NCBI RefSeq assembly: GCF_041080675.1
Contig: NZ_CP163520.1
Span: forward strand, 4,092,001 to 4,156,000
Direction: 5' to 3'
Source: Streptomyces sp. cg36
GTDB taxonomy: Bacteria > Actinomycetota > Actinomycetes > Streptomycetales > Streptomycetaceae
DNA length: 64,000 bases
Within the stretch, counting starts at the first letter, position 1, and every line of letters begins with the position of its first letter. Position numbers and translations under genes: made by a program. Below, piece by piece: positions 16,141 through 24,820 of this stretch. Below the pieces are notes generated by a model. It saw only the letters and a list, made by a program, of their open reading frames with translations. It was not told where the DNA came from and did not search any database.

Positions 16141-17883
16141 GTGGACGTGTCATCGAAGATCCGGGACCTCCGACTCCTGCTCGCCGGACCGGAGCCCTGG
16201 TCCCGCCGCCGGATCGTCGGCGAGTCGGCCCTCGCCCTGCTGCTCGCCGCGGCCGGCGGCGCGGCCGGCCTCGTCGGCGGCGGACTCGTGCTGCCCGCCC
16301 TGGTCGCCGTCGCCGTCCTGGCACTGTCGCCGCTGCGCCGCCGCTTCCCCGCGACCGTCCTCGTCACCGCCGCCGCGCTCAGCGGCGCCAACGCGGGCGC
16401 CGCCCTGCTCCTGTTCGTGGTCGCCTGCTCCTCGGGGCGGCGCATCGCGGGCTCGGGACGGGCGCTCGCCGCGTTCTGCGCCGCGTTCTGCGCCTACCTG
16501 GCGGCCGTCGAGGTCAGCGAACTCGGCAACGGCCACAGCTTCGTGCTCGCGCTCTTCGGGGCACTGTTCTTCATGCTGATCGCGGTGGTGCCCGGCCTCG
16601 CCAGCCGCTACTGGTTCCAGCGCCGCACCCTGCTGCAGACCATGCAGGAGCGCAACGCCCAGCTGCTGCGCGAACGCGTCATGATCGCCGGGCAGGCCCG
16701 GCTGCGCGAACGCCAGCGCATCGCCCAGGACATGCACGACAGCCTCGGCCACCAGCTGGCCCTCATCTCCGTGCACACCGGGGCGCTCGAGGTGGACCCC
16801 GCGCTGACCGGCCGCCAGCGCGAGGCCGTCGGAGTGCTGCGCGAGGCGTCCGTGGCCGCCATGCACGAACTGCGCGCGGTCGTCGGCATCCTGCGCGACG
16901 GCGTCGAGGCGCCGGAGCACACGGACGAGGCCCAGCGCGCCGCCCGCGGCACGGCGGGCGTGGAGGCGCTGGTGGCGTCCGCCCGCGCGGCGGGCACGGC
17001 CGTGGAGCTGCGCGAGACGGGGGAGGCGCGGCCCCTGGCCGCCGCCTGCGACCACGCCGCCTACCGGATCGTCCAGGAGGCGCTGACCAACGCGTACAAG
17101 CACGCGCCCGGCGCCGCCATCCGCGTGGAGCTGCGCTACGAGCCCGACTCGCTCGTCGTCGAGGTCGTCAACGGGCCGGTGGCGGGGCCGCCGCCGGACG
17201 AGGTCGTCAGCGGCGGCCAGGGCCTGACCGGGCTCCACGAACGCGCCCGGCTGGCCGGCGGCATGGTCCACACCGGCCGCACGGCCGACGGGGGCTTCCG
17301 GGTGGCCGGGGTGCTCCCGTACGGGGCGGCGGAGGCGGCGACCTTCGTCGACGGCGCGGACGACTTCCGTGGGCAGCCGGGGCGGGCCCCGCTCGGCGAC
17401 GGTGGTCCCGCCGGTGCGACGGGGACCGGCCGGCACCAGGCCGGCCGGTACGTCGGCTGGGACGTCGACCTGGACGTCGCGGAGAGGGAGTTGGCCATGA
17501 GCAGCAGCAACAGAAGCAGGGGCGCCGGTGTCGCCCTGGGATGCGGCATCGCCTTCGCGGTCGTCGTCCTGCTCGTGGTCGCCGCCGGATTCGCACTGTT
17601 CTTCCTGGCCGGATCGGCGGATAAGGCCATGATCGAGCCCTCCGAGTACGAGAGGATCAAGGTCGGCGCCTCCGAGCAGGCCGTGCGCGACCGACTGCCC
17701 TCGGGCGACACGTTCCTGGCGAGCGGGCTGGACAAGAACGGACCCGCCCGGCCCGACGGATCGAAGTGCCTGGTGCTGATGAGCTCGGAGGTCGGCGACC
17801 ACTTCGACACCGAGCCCGTTTTCCGGTTCTGCTTCAAGGACGGCAAGCTGATCGAGAAGAAGTCGTACGAGGTGAAGCGGTAG
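16141..17883 (+). CDS. NarL-type sensor histidine kinase with extra C-terminal membrane-anchored domain
   Basis: A 580-residue protein from GTG 16141. About four or five membrane helices (residues 28-155) precede a HisKA_3 dimerisation region with phospho-acceptor H199 (QDMHDSLGHQ) and a HATPase domain (VQEALTNAYKHA, then GGQGLTGLHERA). The protein does not end there: after a linker comes another membrane helix (464-490) and a 90-residue exported tail with C543 and C564 and a YERIKVGASEQAVRDRLP segment resembling SmpA/BamE-like folds. An in-frame ATG at 17497, six bases after GGAGAGGGAG, could initiate the tail separately. Its partner response regulator lies downstream. The signal sensed is unknown. 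Confidence 0.85.
   Translation: MDVSSKIRDLRLLLAGPEPWSRRRIVGESALALLLAAAGGAAGLVGGGLVLPALVAVAVLALSPLRRRFPATVLVTAAALSGANAGAALLLFVVACSSGRRIAGSGRALAAFCAAFCAYLAAVEVSELGNGHSFVLALFGALFFMLIAVVPGLASRYWFQRRTLLQTMQERNAQLLRERVMIAGQARLRERQRIAQDMHDSLGHQLALISVHTGALEVDPALTGRQREAVGVLREASVAAMHELRAVVGILRDGVEAPEHTDEAQRAARGTAGVEALVASARAAGTAVELRETGEARPLAAACDHAAYRIVQEALTNAYKHAPGAAIRVELRYEPDSLVVEVVNGPVAGPPPDEVVSGGQGLTGLHERARLAGGMVHTGRTADGGFRVAGVLPYGAAEAATFVDGADDFRGQPGRAPLGDGGPAGATGTGRHQAGRYVGWDVDLDVAERELAMSSSNRSRGAGVALGCGIAFAVVVLLVVAAGFALFFLAGSADKAMIEPSEYERIKVGASEQAVRDRLPSGDTFLASGLDKNGPARPDGSKCLVLMSSEVGDHFDTEPVFRFCFKDGKLIEKKSYEVKR
17481..17499 (+). promoter_or_regulatory. Internal Shine-Dalgarno and ATG within the kinase gene
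   Basis: GGAGAGGGAG followed after six bases by an in-frame ATG (17497) sits just before the second membrane segment of the kinase. It could yield a separate 128-residue membrane protein in addition to the full fusion. Confidence 0.5.
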
Positions 17884-17981
17884 CCCGCGACCGCGCCACC
17901 GTACGGCGGACCACCGGCGGCGGCGCGGGCGTGACGGCGGGTCGTGAGACGGGCGGGCGTGGTGCGAGGACAGGAGCAGGC

Positions 17982-18740
17982 GTGACGCATCCAGGCGGTC
18001 CGGACGGTTCCCGGGGCCCCGGGGGCCCGTACGGGCAGAGCGGGGCTGTGACCGGGGTCGGGACCGGAGCCGGAGCTGGGGCACGTGCCGCGCGGATCAA
18101 GGTCGTCATCGCGGACGACGAACCGCTGATCCGGGCGGGCATCCGGATGATCCTCACCTCAGACCCGGACATCCAGGTCGCGGCGGAGGCGGCCAACGGC
18201 CGCGAAGCCGTCGACGCCGCCCTCGCCCATGGCGCGGACGTGGTGCTCCTCGACATCCAGATGCCGGTCATGGACGGACTCACCGCCCTGGCCGAGCTGC
18301 GCCGGACCGCCCCGGCGGTGCACGTGATCATCCTCACGACGTTCGGGGAGCGCGAGAACGTGCTGCGAGCGCTGGAGTACGGGGGCGCCGGGTTCCTGCT
18401 CAAGGACACGGCCCCGGCCGAGCTGATCGGCGCGGTACGGGCCGCGGCGGCCGGGGACGCCTATCTCTCACCGGGCGCGACCCGGCACGTCGTGGACCAG
18501 CTGGCGACGGGGCGCGCGGCGGCCCGGGGCGAGCAGGCGCGGCGCCGGGTGGACGTGCTGTCTGAACGGGAGCGGGACGTGCTGGCGCTGCTCGGGGAGG
18601 GCCTGTCCAACGCGGACGCGGGCAAGCGGCTCCATATGAGCGAGGCCACGGTGAAGACGTACGTCAGCCGCATCCTGGCGAAGCTGGAGTGCGAGAACCG
18701 GGTGCAGGCGGCGCTGCTGGCACGGGACGCGGGGCTGTAG
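17982..18740 (+). CDS. LuxR/NarL-family response regulator
   Basis: A 252-residue protein. GTG 17982 is preferred because AGGAG lies five bases upstream; GTG 17931 is an alternative. A low-complexity Gly/Ala lead of about 35 residues precedes the receiver (VVIADDEPLIRAGIRMIL; phospho-acceptor in VVLLDIQMPVMDG; conserved Thr in ILTTFGE; Lys in FLLKDTAP). The C-terminus is a LuxR HTH (LSERERDVLALLGEGLSNADAGKRLHMSE split across helices). It follows the sensor kinase by about 100 bases and is its probable partner. Targets are unknown. Confidence 0.9.
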   Translation: MTHPGGPDGSRGPGGPYGQSGAVTGVGTGAGAGARAARIKVVIADDEPLIRAGIRMILTSDPDIQVAAEAANGREAVDAALAHGADVVLLDIQMPVMDGLTALAELRRTAPAVHVIILTTFGERENVLRALEYGGAGFLLKDTAPAELIGAVRAAAAGDAYLSPGATRHVVDQLATGRAAARGEQARRRVDVLSERERDVLALLGEGLSNADAGKRLHMSEATVKTYVSRILAKLECENRVQAALLARDAGL

Positions 18741-18770
18741 GGCGGTCTTCGCGGGGCGGGGCGCGGGCCG

Positions 18771-18788
18771 TTGTTTCACGTGAAACAA
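18771..18788. other. parS site (ParB-binding), perfect
   Basis: An 18-base palindrome containing TGTTTCACGTGAAACA, the Streptomyces parS consensus used by ParB for chromosome segregation near oriC. It lies intergenic, 30 bases after the response regulator gene. Confidence 0.92.
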
Positions 18789-18915
18789 CGGGTGGGGCCG
18801 GGGCTGTGGGGTGGGTCGACGGGGTGGGGCGGGGGCGGGGTTAGGGCCGGGTTGAGAGCCCGGCTGAGGCGGCACCTGGGGCTCTGAGCTGCGTGTTCGC
18901 CCTTTTTTGAAAGTG

Positions 18916-18930
18916 GTTGTACAGTACAAC
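18916..18930. promoter_or_regulatory. Palindromic operator overlapping permease promoter
   Basis: GTTGTAC-A-GTACAAC is perfectly symmetric and lies 40 bases before the permease start in an AT-rich patch, followed by GTTGTATAA, which repeats the half-site and may serve as the -10 region. This is typical of TetR or GntR-type repression; no regulator gene is adjacent. Confidence 0.6.
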
Positions 18931-18969
18931 ATATCGAGTGAGTTGTATAAGCCAACCATTGGAGTCCTG

Positions 18970-20124
18970 GTGTCCTCCGGTACCGCTCCCAGCCCCCTGC
19001 GCCACGTCCTCGGCCACCTCCTCACCCCCCTGCTGATGTGCATCGGGATGGGCCTCGCGTACCTCGGGGCCTTCCACGCCCCACACCCCCACGACCTGCG
19101 CGTCGACATCGTCGGCTCCGGCCCCGGCGCCCAGGTGCTCGCCCAGACCCTCCAGGACAAGGGCGCCGGCGCCCTCGACGTCCACACCGTGCCCGACCGC
19201 GCGACCGCCGTCACCGCCCTGGAACAGCAGCACGCCTACGGCGCCTACCTCCCCGGCCCCAAGCCCGAACTGCTCGTCGCCTCCGCCTCCTCCGACACCA
19301 GCGCCACCGCCGTCGAAAAGGTCTTCACCAAGGTCGCCGCCGAACAGAACGCGCCCCTGACGGTGACCGACGTGACGGAACTCGCCGACGGCGACCCCAC
19401 CGGACAGGGCATCTTCTTCCTGCTGGTCGCTCTCAGCATCGGCTCCTACGCCTCCGTCGCCGTGATCGGCGGGGCCGGTGCGGTCCTGCCGCTGCGGATC
19501 CGGGCACTGCTCGCCCTCGGCATGTCCCTGCTGGTCAGCGGCATCGGCGCGGTCTTCGCCGGCCCCATGTTCCACCTGGTCGACACCGGCCTCGGCGGCG
19601 TCTGGGCCATGGCCTGGCTGTACTCGGCGGGCATCCTGCTCATCGGCGTCGGACTGCACACCTTCCTGAAGAGGTGGACGACGCTCGGCGTGATGGTGCT
19701 CTTCGTGATGCTCAACTTCACCAGCTCGGGCGGCATCTTCCGCCCCGAACTCCAGCCCGGCTTCTTCGGAGCCCTGCACGCCTTCTGGAACGGCGCGGGC
19801 TTCGTCGAAGGCGCCCGCAGCCACGTCTACTTCGCGGGCCACGCCCTCGGCGGCCACGTCCTCGTCCTCACCCTCTGGTTCGTGGCGGGCGTCGCCCTGA
19901 TGGCCATCGCGGCGCTGGCAGAACGGCGACGGGCCTCCGAGCGGAAGTCCGTGGCGGTGGCTGCGGGTGCCGGTGGTGGCACCGGTGCCGGTACGGGCGC
20001 CGCTGGGGCCGGAGTCGGGGCTGTGGCCGGAGCCGGAGCGGCTGAAACGGCTGGTCAGGCCGGTGGCCAAGGCGGTGGCGAAGGTGACGTCGAGGAAGAG
20101 CTGGAAGAGGCGGTCGCTGTCTGA
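18970..20124 (+). CDS. Multi-spanning membrane protein, YhgE/ABC-2-permease-like
   Basis: A 384-residue protein from GTG 18970, which has GGAG five bases upstream; the longer frame lacks an SD. One N-terminal membrane helix (HLLTPLLMCIGMGLAYLGAF region) precedes an exported domain of about 110 residues. At least five further helices follow from FFLLVALSIGSYASVAVI onward, the layout of YhgE/Pip and ABC-2-type export proteins. The last 60 residues are a Gly/Ala-rich, then Glu-rich cytoplasmic tail. No ATPase gene is beside it. The palindromic operator in its promoter suggests inducible expression, perhaps by a toxic small molecule. Substrate unknown. Confidence 0.65.
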   Translation: MSSGTAPSPLRHVLGHLLTPLLMCIGMGLAYLGAFHAPHPHDLRVDIVGSGPGAQVLAQTLQDKGAGALDVHTVPDRATAVTALEQQHAYGAYLPGPKPELLVASASSDTSATAVEKVFTKVAAEQNAPLTVTDVTELADGDPTGQGIFFLLVALSIGSYASVAVIGGAGAVLPLRIRALLALGMSLLVSGIGAVFAGPMFHLVDTGLGGVWAMAWLYSAGILLIGVGLHTFLKRWTTLGVMVLFVMLNFTSSGGIFRPELQPGFFGALHAFWNGAGFVEGARSHVYFAGHALGGHVLVLTLWFVAGVALMAIAALAERRRASERKSVAVAAGAGGGTGAGTGAAGAGVGAVAGAGAAETAGQAGGQGGGEGDVEEELEEAVAV

Positions 20125-20184
20125 GCGAGGGACGGAGGCGGACCGGGGCGTAGTCCCGGGAGGGGGCCGCCCGCCTCGCCGGAC

Positions 20185-20193
20185 TGTGGACAA
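20185..20193 (-). promoter_or_regulatory. DnaA box
   Basis: TGTGGACAA is the reverse complement of the Streptomyces DnaA box TTGTCCACA. It lies intergenic, 40 bases from a second box. Confidence 0.6.
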
Positions 20194-20232
20194 CTCCCCT
20201 CGACGGCCCGCCGAATGAGGCCACGACAAGAG

Positions 20233-20241
20233 TTATCCACA
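20233..20241 (+). promoter_or_regulatory. DnaA box
   Basis: TTATCCACA matches the classical DnaA box. It is paired with the inverted box at 20185 and sits about 90 bases upstream of the DUF2252 gene, so it may titrate DnaA or affect that promoter. Confidence 0.6.
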
Positions 20242-20326
20242 GGGGGAGACGGCTGTCGCCCGCCGACGGTACCTTCATGGCATTCCAGCTGTTGATGTTG
20301 TACGAAGACGGGGGAGGCGGCGCGCG

Positions 20327-21784
20327 ATGAGCGATGTCCAGACGGCGGTTCCGGTACCGCGAGCAGTGCCCGACAGCGGGCAGGCCCGCATCCCGAAGGT
20401 GCCGGGCTTCCGCCACCACAACGGCCGGGGCCCCGGCCACCCCACCGGATCGCCCAAGGCCGACGGCAAAGCCCTGCGCGACAGCGTGCCCCGCTCCTCC
20501 CACGACTCCCTGGTCCTCTCCGCCGACCGGCCCGACGCCGTCCGCGCCGTCGAGGAGTCCAACCGGGGCCGCGTCACCGAGCTCACCCCGATCCGCGTCG
20601 GCCGCATGGCCGCCTCCCCCTTCGCCTTCCTGCGCGGCGCCGCCGGACTCATGGCCCACGACCTCGTCGGCACCCCCGTCACCGGCATCAGCGCCCAGAT
20701 CTGCGGCGACGCCCACGCGGCGAACTTCGGTCTCTACGGCGACGCCCGAGGCGGCCTCGTCATCGACCTCAACGACTTCGACGAAACCGTCCCCGGCCCC
20801 TGGGAATGGGACCTCAAGCGCCTCGCCGCCTCCCTCGTCCTCGCCGGACGCGCCGCGGGCGCCGACGAGGACACCTGCCGGGCCGCCGCTTACGACGCGG
20901 TCGGCGCCTACCGGCGCACCATGCGCCTGCTGGCCAAACTCCCGGTGCTCGACGCGTGGAACGCGATAGCCGACGAAGAGCTCGTCTCCCACACCGACGC
21001 CCGAGACCTGCTCGGCACCCTGGAACGGGTGTCCGCCAAAGCCCGCAACAACACCAGCGCCCGCTTCGCCGCCAAGGCCACCGAACAGAGCGCCGACGGC
21101 CACCGCACCTTCGTCGACGCCCAGCCGGTACTGCGCCGGGTACCCGACGCCGAGGCAGCCGCCGTGGCCGCCTCGCTCGGCCCCTACCTGGAAACCCTCT
21201 CCGAGGACCGCCTGCCCCTGCTCGCGCGGTACGCGATACACGACGTCGCCTTCCGCGTGGTCGGCACCGGCAGCGTCGGCACCCGGTCGTACGTAGTGCT
21301 CCTCCTCGACCACCGCGGCGAGCCCCTGGTGCTCCAGGTCAAGGAGGCCCGCGCCTCCGCGCTGCTCCCGCACCTGGCCAAGGCGGGCTTCCACGCACCG
21401 GACGCCGGACACGAAGGCCGCCGCGTCGTCCTCGGCCAGAAGCGCATGCAGGTGGTCAGTGACATCCTGCTCGGCTGGACCACCGTCGACGGCCTGCCCT
21501 ACCAAGTACGCCAGTTCCGCAACCGCAAGGGCAGCGTCGACCCGGCCGCACTCGCCGCCGACCAGCTCGACGACTACGGCCGCATGACCGGCGCCCTGCT
21601 GGCCCGCGCCCACGCCCACAGCGCCGACCCGCGCCTGATATCCGGCTACTGCGGAAAGAACGAAGAACTCGACGAGGCCGTGGCAGGCTTCGCGGTCCTC
21701 TACGCCGACCGCACAGAAGCCGACCACGCCACCCTGCTCGCCGCGATCCGCGACGGCCGGATGGCAGCGGAGCTGGGGGTCTGA
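20327..21784 (+). CDS. DUF2252 family protein
   Basis: A 485-residue protein from ATG 20327 with GGGGGAGG upstream. DUF2252 proteins have a kinase/phosphotransferase-like fold. Visible landmarks are VGRMAASPFAFLRGAA, ICGDAHAANFGLYGD (Brenner-like HGDxHxxN arrangement), VIDLNDFDETVPGPWEWDLKRL (DFD acidic motif) and a C-terminal GYCGKNEELDEAVAGFA segment. It is soluble, with no signal peptide. The family is common in actinobacteria but its substrate is not known to me. It stands alone between a DnaA-box pair and a G-rich intergenic region. Confidence 0.85.
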   Translation: MSDVQTAVPVPRAVPDSGQARIPKVPGFRHHNGRGPGHPTGSPKADGKALRDSVPRSSHDSLVLSADRPDAVRAVEESNRGRVTELTPIRVGRMAASPFAFLRGAAGLMAHDLVGTPVTGISAQICGDAHAANFGLYGDARGGLVIDLNDFDETVPGPWEWDLKRLAASLVLAGRAAGADEDTCRAAAYDAVGAYRRTMRLLAKLPVLDAWNAIADEELVSHTDARDLLGTLERVSAKARNNTSARFAAKATEQSADGHRTFVDAQPVLRRVPDAEAAAVAASLGPYLETLSEDRLPLLARYAIHDVAFRVVGTGSVGTRSYVVLLLDHRGEPLVLQVKEARASALLPHLAKAGFHAPDAGHEGRRVVLGQKRMQVVSDILLGWTTVDGLPYQVRQFRNRKGSVDPAALAADQLDDYGRMTGALLARAHAHSADPRLISGYCGKNEELDEAVAGFAVLYADRTEADHATLLAAIRDGRMAAELGV

Positions 21785-21954
21785 GGCGGAGGTCTGAGCC
21801 GGGGGCTGAGCCAGCCGGAGGGGTTCTGTCGGGGGCACTGTCTGGCTGGGTGCCGGGCGGGTTCCGCGGGGCGCTCGCGGCCGGGCGCTTTCCGGGGTGA
21901 GCGCCGAGGCTGCGGTACGTATGGGCTGAGGGACGCCGATGCGCTGAGGGCTGG

Positions 21955-22030
21955 GTTGGGGGCTGGGCTGGGCGGGGCTGGGCGGGGGTGGGGTGGGGTG
22001 GGAGGGGGGAGGGGGAGGGAGGCCCCCCGC
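21955..22030 (+). repeat. Run of G-tracts (quadruplex-capable)
   Basis: About 75 bases carry many successive runs of three to seven G separated by one to three bases, upstream of the J-domain gene start at 22056. The strand could form G-quadruplex structures near its promoter. Confidence 0.5.
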
Positions 22031-22055
22031 CCCACCCCGCCCGTACGCTGGACCG

Positions 22056-23030
22056 GTGACGGACGAACCTGCCGCAGAGACGACCGCCCCGGGCATCCCG
22101 GCTCCGGACACCACGGCCCCGGTGGCCCCGGCCGCCCCGGCCCCGGATTCAGCCGCTCCGGAGGGCTCGGCCCCCGGCAGCGCCACCCCGGAGAACGCCG
22201 CTCCCGACGCTCCGGCCTCGGCCGACGGACTCAGGAGTGACGAGCCCGAGAGCGGCGAGCGCCCCGAGGCCCGGCTGGACCGGGCGGTGCGGGCGGCCGA
22301 GCAGGCGCTGATCGAGTTCGAGATCGCCGTGGAGACCTTCCGCGTCGAGGTCGAGAACTTCTCCCGCCTGCACCACCAGAAGCTCGGCCCGATGTACGCG
22401 CGGCTCGACGAGCTGGACGCCCAGATCGCCGAGGCGCGGGCGGCACGCACCGGTGACCCGGAGGACCAGCGCAAGGCACGTGAGCTGCGGGCCGCCGTAC
22501 TGCCCATGCCCGGCGTCGATGAGCTCTTCCACGACTGGATGGAATCCGACGGGCTGTCCCCCGAGGCCGCTTCGATGCTCACCGACCAGCCCGTACGGCC
22601 GCCCAAGCGGGTCCGGCCGAGCGAGGAGGCGCGCAAGCTCTATCGCGAGCTGGCGCGCAAGGCGCACCCGGACCTCGCGCAGGAGGACGGGGAGCGCGCC
22701 CGGCGCGAGGAGTTCATCACGCGCGTCAACGCCGCCTATGGGCGCGGCGACGAGGCGATGCTCCGCGAACTCGCCGAGGAGTGGGCCGCGGGCCCGGAGC
22801 CGGAGGAGGTGCGCCCCAGCGAGAGCGAGGAGCTGTACGCCCGGCTGGACTGGCTCGCCCAGCGCAAGGAGCTGCTGTCCGTGGTGGCCCGGGAGCTGGA
22901 GGAGAGCGCGATCGGCTCGATGCTGCGGATGGCCCCCGACGACCCGGACCGGCTCCTTGAGGAGATCGGCGAGCAGCTGCTGGCCGATGTCGCGCTCCGC
23001 GAGGCACAGCTCGCCGAGCTGGTGCAGTAG
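22056..23030 (+). CDS. J-domain-containing protein
   Basis: A 324-residue protein from GTG 22056. The first 65 residues are Pro/Ala-rich and disordered; a coiled-coil-like region follows (about 80-150). A J domain then carries the signature H204-P205-D206 in ARKLYRELARKAHPDLAQ, and the chain ends in charged helices (EELYARLDWLAQRKELLSVV). J domains stimulate Hsp70 ATPase, so this is a probable DnaK co-chaperone or a J-like scaffold. There is no zinc-finger domain, so it is not a canonical DnaJ. It is followed 54 bases later by the rhodanese gene on the same strand. Confidence 0.75.
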   Translation: MTDEPAAETTAPGIPAPDTTAPVAPAAPAPDSAAPEGSAPGSATPENAAPDAPASADGLRSDEPESGERPEARLDRAVRAAEQALIEFEIAVETFRVEVENFSRLHHQKLGPMYARLDELDAQIAEARAARTGDPEDQRKARELRAAVLPMPGVDELFHDWMESDGLSPEAASMLTDQPVRPPKRVRPSEEARKLYRELARKAHPDLAQEDGERARREEFITRVNAAYGRGDEAMLRELAEEWAAGPEPEEVRPSESEELYARLDWLAQRKELLSVVARELEESAIGSMLRMAPDDPDRLLEEIGEQLLADVALREAQLAELVQ

Positions 23031-23084
23031 CGTTCCAGCAGATCGCGACCTGCCGTTCCGTACGTACGAGAGAAGGCATGACCC

Positions 23085-23429
23085 ATGAATTTCGCCCAGC
23101 TGCCGTCGGTGGATGCCGCTGCCGTGCCGGCCGACGCCCTGGTGCTGGATGTCCGCGAGGACGACGAGTGGGCGGCCGGGCATGTCGAGGGCGCGCTGCA
23201 CGTACCGATGAGTGACTTCGTGGCGCGCTTCGGCGAGGTGACGGAGGCGGTGGAGGACGGCCGCCGCGCCTATGTGATGTGCCGCGTCGGCGGTCGGTCG
23301 GCGCAGGTCACCCAGTATCTGGTGCAGCAGGGCATCGACGCCGTGAACGTGGACGGCGGCATGCAGGCGTGGGACGCGGCCGGGCGTCCGATGGTCAACG
23401 ACGGCGGCAGCGACGCCTTCGTCCTCTGA
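23085..23429 (+). CDS. Single-domain rhodanese-like protein
   Basis: A 114-residue protein, the usual size for a single rhodanese domain, which transfers sulfane sulfur through an active-site cysteine. LVLDVREDDEWAAGH opens the domain, and the loop CRVGGRS presents catalytic C66. The ATG is preceded by GAGAAGG. No signal peptide. It is on the same strand as the J-domain gene and probably shares its transcript. The sulfur acceptor is unknown. Confidence 0.9.
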   Translation: MNFAQLPSVDAAAVPADALVLDVREDDEWAAGHVEGALHVPMSDFVARFGEVTEAVEDGRRAYVMCRVGGRSAQVTQYLVQQGIDAVNVDGGMQAWDAAGRPMVNDGGSDAFVL

Positions 23430-23483
23430 CGCGCTGGCTGTCCGACGGCCGACCCCGGCCCGCTGACCCGCTTGGTTAGTGGG

Positions 23484-24623
23484 CTAGCCGAGCGGGTGCG
23501 CGGCGAGGAGGTCTCCGAGGAGTTCCTCGTGGGCCGCGGCGGGGCCGAGTGACAGTTCCAGTTGCTTGGCCCAGGCGTGGTAGCGGTGCAGTGGGTAGTC
23601 GGTGTCGGCGCCGAATCCGCCGTGCAGGTGCTGGGCGGTCTGGACGACCCTGCGTACGCCGTCGGAGGCCCAGATCTTGGCCACCGCCACGTCTCCGGCT
23701 ACGGGCAGGGGTCCCTGGGCGCCGCTGCTGATGCGCCAGGCGGCCTGCCACAGGGTGGCTTCCATGGCGCGCAGGTCGATGTAGCGGTCGGCGGCCTGGA
23801 CGGCGACCGCCTGGAACGTGGCGATGGGATGGCCGAACTGCTCGCGTTTACCGGCGTATTGGCCGGTCATCGCGAGTACGCGTTCGCCGAGGCCCAGCGC
23901 GAGCGCGCAGGTGCCGGTGGTGAGCAGATCGCGCAGCCATTCCCAGGCGCCCTCGGTTTCGATGATGTCGCGCGCCGGGATGCGTACGGAGTCGAGGCGG
24001 ATCTCGGCGAGGCGTTCCCCACTGGTGGAGATCTGCTCGTGGAGCGTGACTCCGTCGTGGGCGCGGGGGACGAGGGCGAGTACGGCCCGGCCTTCGCCGG
24101 TGTGGGCGGGTACGGCGATGTGCTGTGCGCAGTAGGCCCAGGGCACCGCGGTCTGGGTTCCGTCGAGTGTCCAGTGGTCGCCCTTGGCGTCGGGGTGTGC
24201 GGTGACGGCGAGTTCCGCGGGGTCGTGGCCGGTGCGGCCGTTGGCGCCGACGGTGAGGACGAGTTCGCCGCGTCCGGCCGCGGGCAGCAGTTGGCGCGCC
24301 AACTCGGGGCTTCCGTAACGCTGTACGGTCATCGCCACCGCGCTGTTCTCCAGCAGTGGCACCCGGGCCAGGGTTTTCGCCGCTTCGCGCAGGACCAGGC
24401 ACAGGGCGATCGGGTCGAGGCCCGCGCCGCCGTACTCCGGGTCGACCACCAGGCTCAGCAGGTCGGATTCGGCGAGCTTGGCCCAGAGCGGCTGGTCGAA
24501 TGCGTCGGCCACCGCGCCGGGGGTGAGCGCCGGGCTGGGCACGCCGTCTGGCGCGACTCCCGAGAAGACCGCCTTCGCCGCTTCCACGGCCGCCTGCTGC
24601 TCCTCGGTGAAGGTGAAGTCCAC
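23484..24623 (-). CDS. Acyl-CoA dehydrogenase family protein
   Basis: A 379-residue flavoenzyme starting at GTG 24623 with GGAGG upstream; a longer in-frame start exists at 24647. The N-terminal helical domain (VDFTFTEEQQAAVEAAKAVF), a middle beta domain and the C-terminal helical domain with GKREQFGHPIATFQAVAVQAADRYIDL and HLHGGFGADTDYPLHRYHAWAK are in order. The usual catalytic glutamate region is not obvious; the sequence resembles FadE-type partners of sterol and side-chain catabolism. A KstR-like palindrome lies 47 bases upstream of the start, supporting lipid or steroid-linked control. The gene stands alone. Confidence 0.85.
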   Translation of the reverse strand: MDFTFTEEQQAAVEAAKAVFSGVAPDGVPSPALTPGAVADAFDQPLWAKLAESDLLSLVVDPEYGGAGLDPIALCLVLREAAKTLARVPLLENSAVAMTVQRYGSPELARQLLPAAGRGELVLTVGANGRTGHDPAELAVTAHPDAKGDHWTLDGTQTAVPWAYCAQHIAVPAHTGEGRAVLALVPRAHDGVTLHEQISTSGERLAEIRLDSVRIPARDIIETEGAWEWLRDLLTTGTCALALGLGERVLAMTGQYAGKREQFGHPIATFQAVAVQAADRYIDLRAMEATLWQAAWRISSGAQGPLPVAGDVAVAKIWASDGVRRVVQTAQHLHGGFGADTDYPLHRYHAWAKQLELSLGPAAAHEELLGDLLAAHPLG

Positions 24624-24669
24624 AGCCCTGTCCTCCCGCGCACGCACCGGATCTGACGGTTCGTCAAGA

Positions 24670-24683
24670 TAGAACAGGTTCTA
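24670..24683. promoter_or_regulatory. KstR-like operator
   Basis: TAGAACAGGTTCTA is a perfect palindrome fitting the TNNAACNNGTTNNA pattern described for KstR. It lies just upstream of the acyl-CoA dehydrogenase gene, which supports repression relieved by a sterol or acyl-CoA ligand. A KstR gene is not in the window. Confidence 0.55.
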
Positions 24684-24820
24684 GCGGATGGGAATGGCCG
24701 GCCACATCCGGATCGACGCAACTGGGGGGCTTCGGGGGGCTTCCCCCTCCCCCCCCGCCCTCCCCCTCCCCTTTCCAACTCCCGCCCCTCGCCCCGCCCT
24801 GCCCCTCGCCCCCCCCCGCA

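Noticed and set aside
15633..17624. Long open frame of 663 residues across the sensor kinase start
   Set aside because: Arg/Gly/Pro-rich translation typical of an off-frame read through the GC-rich kinase gene; the kinase frame has membrane helices and H/N/G boxes.
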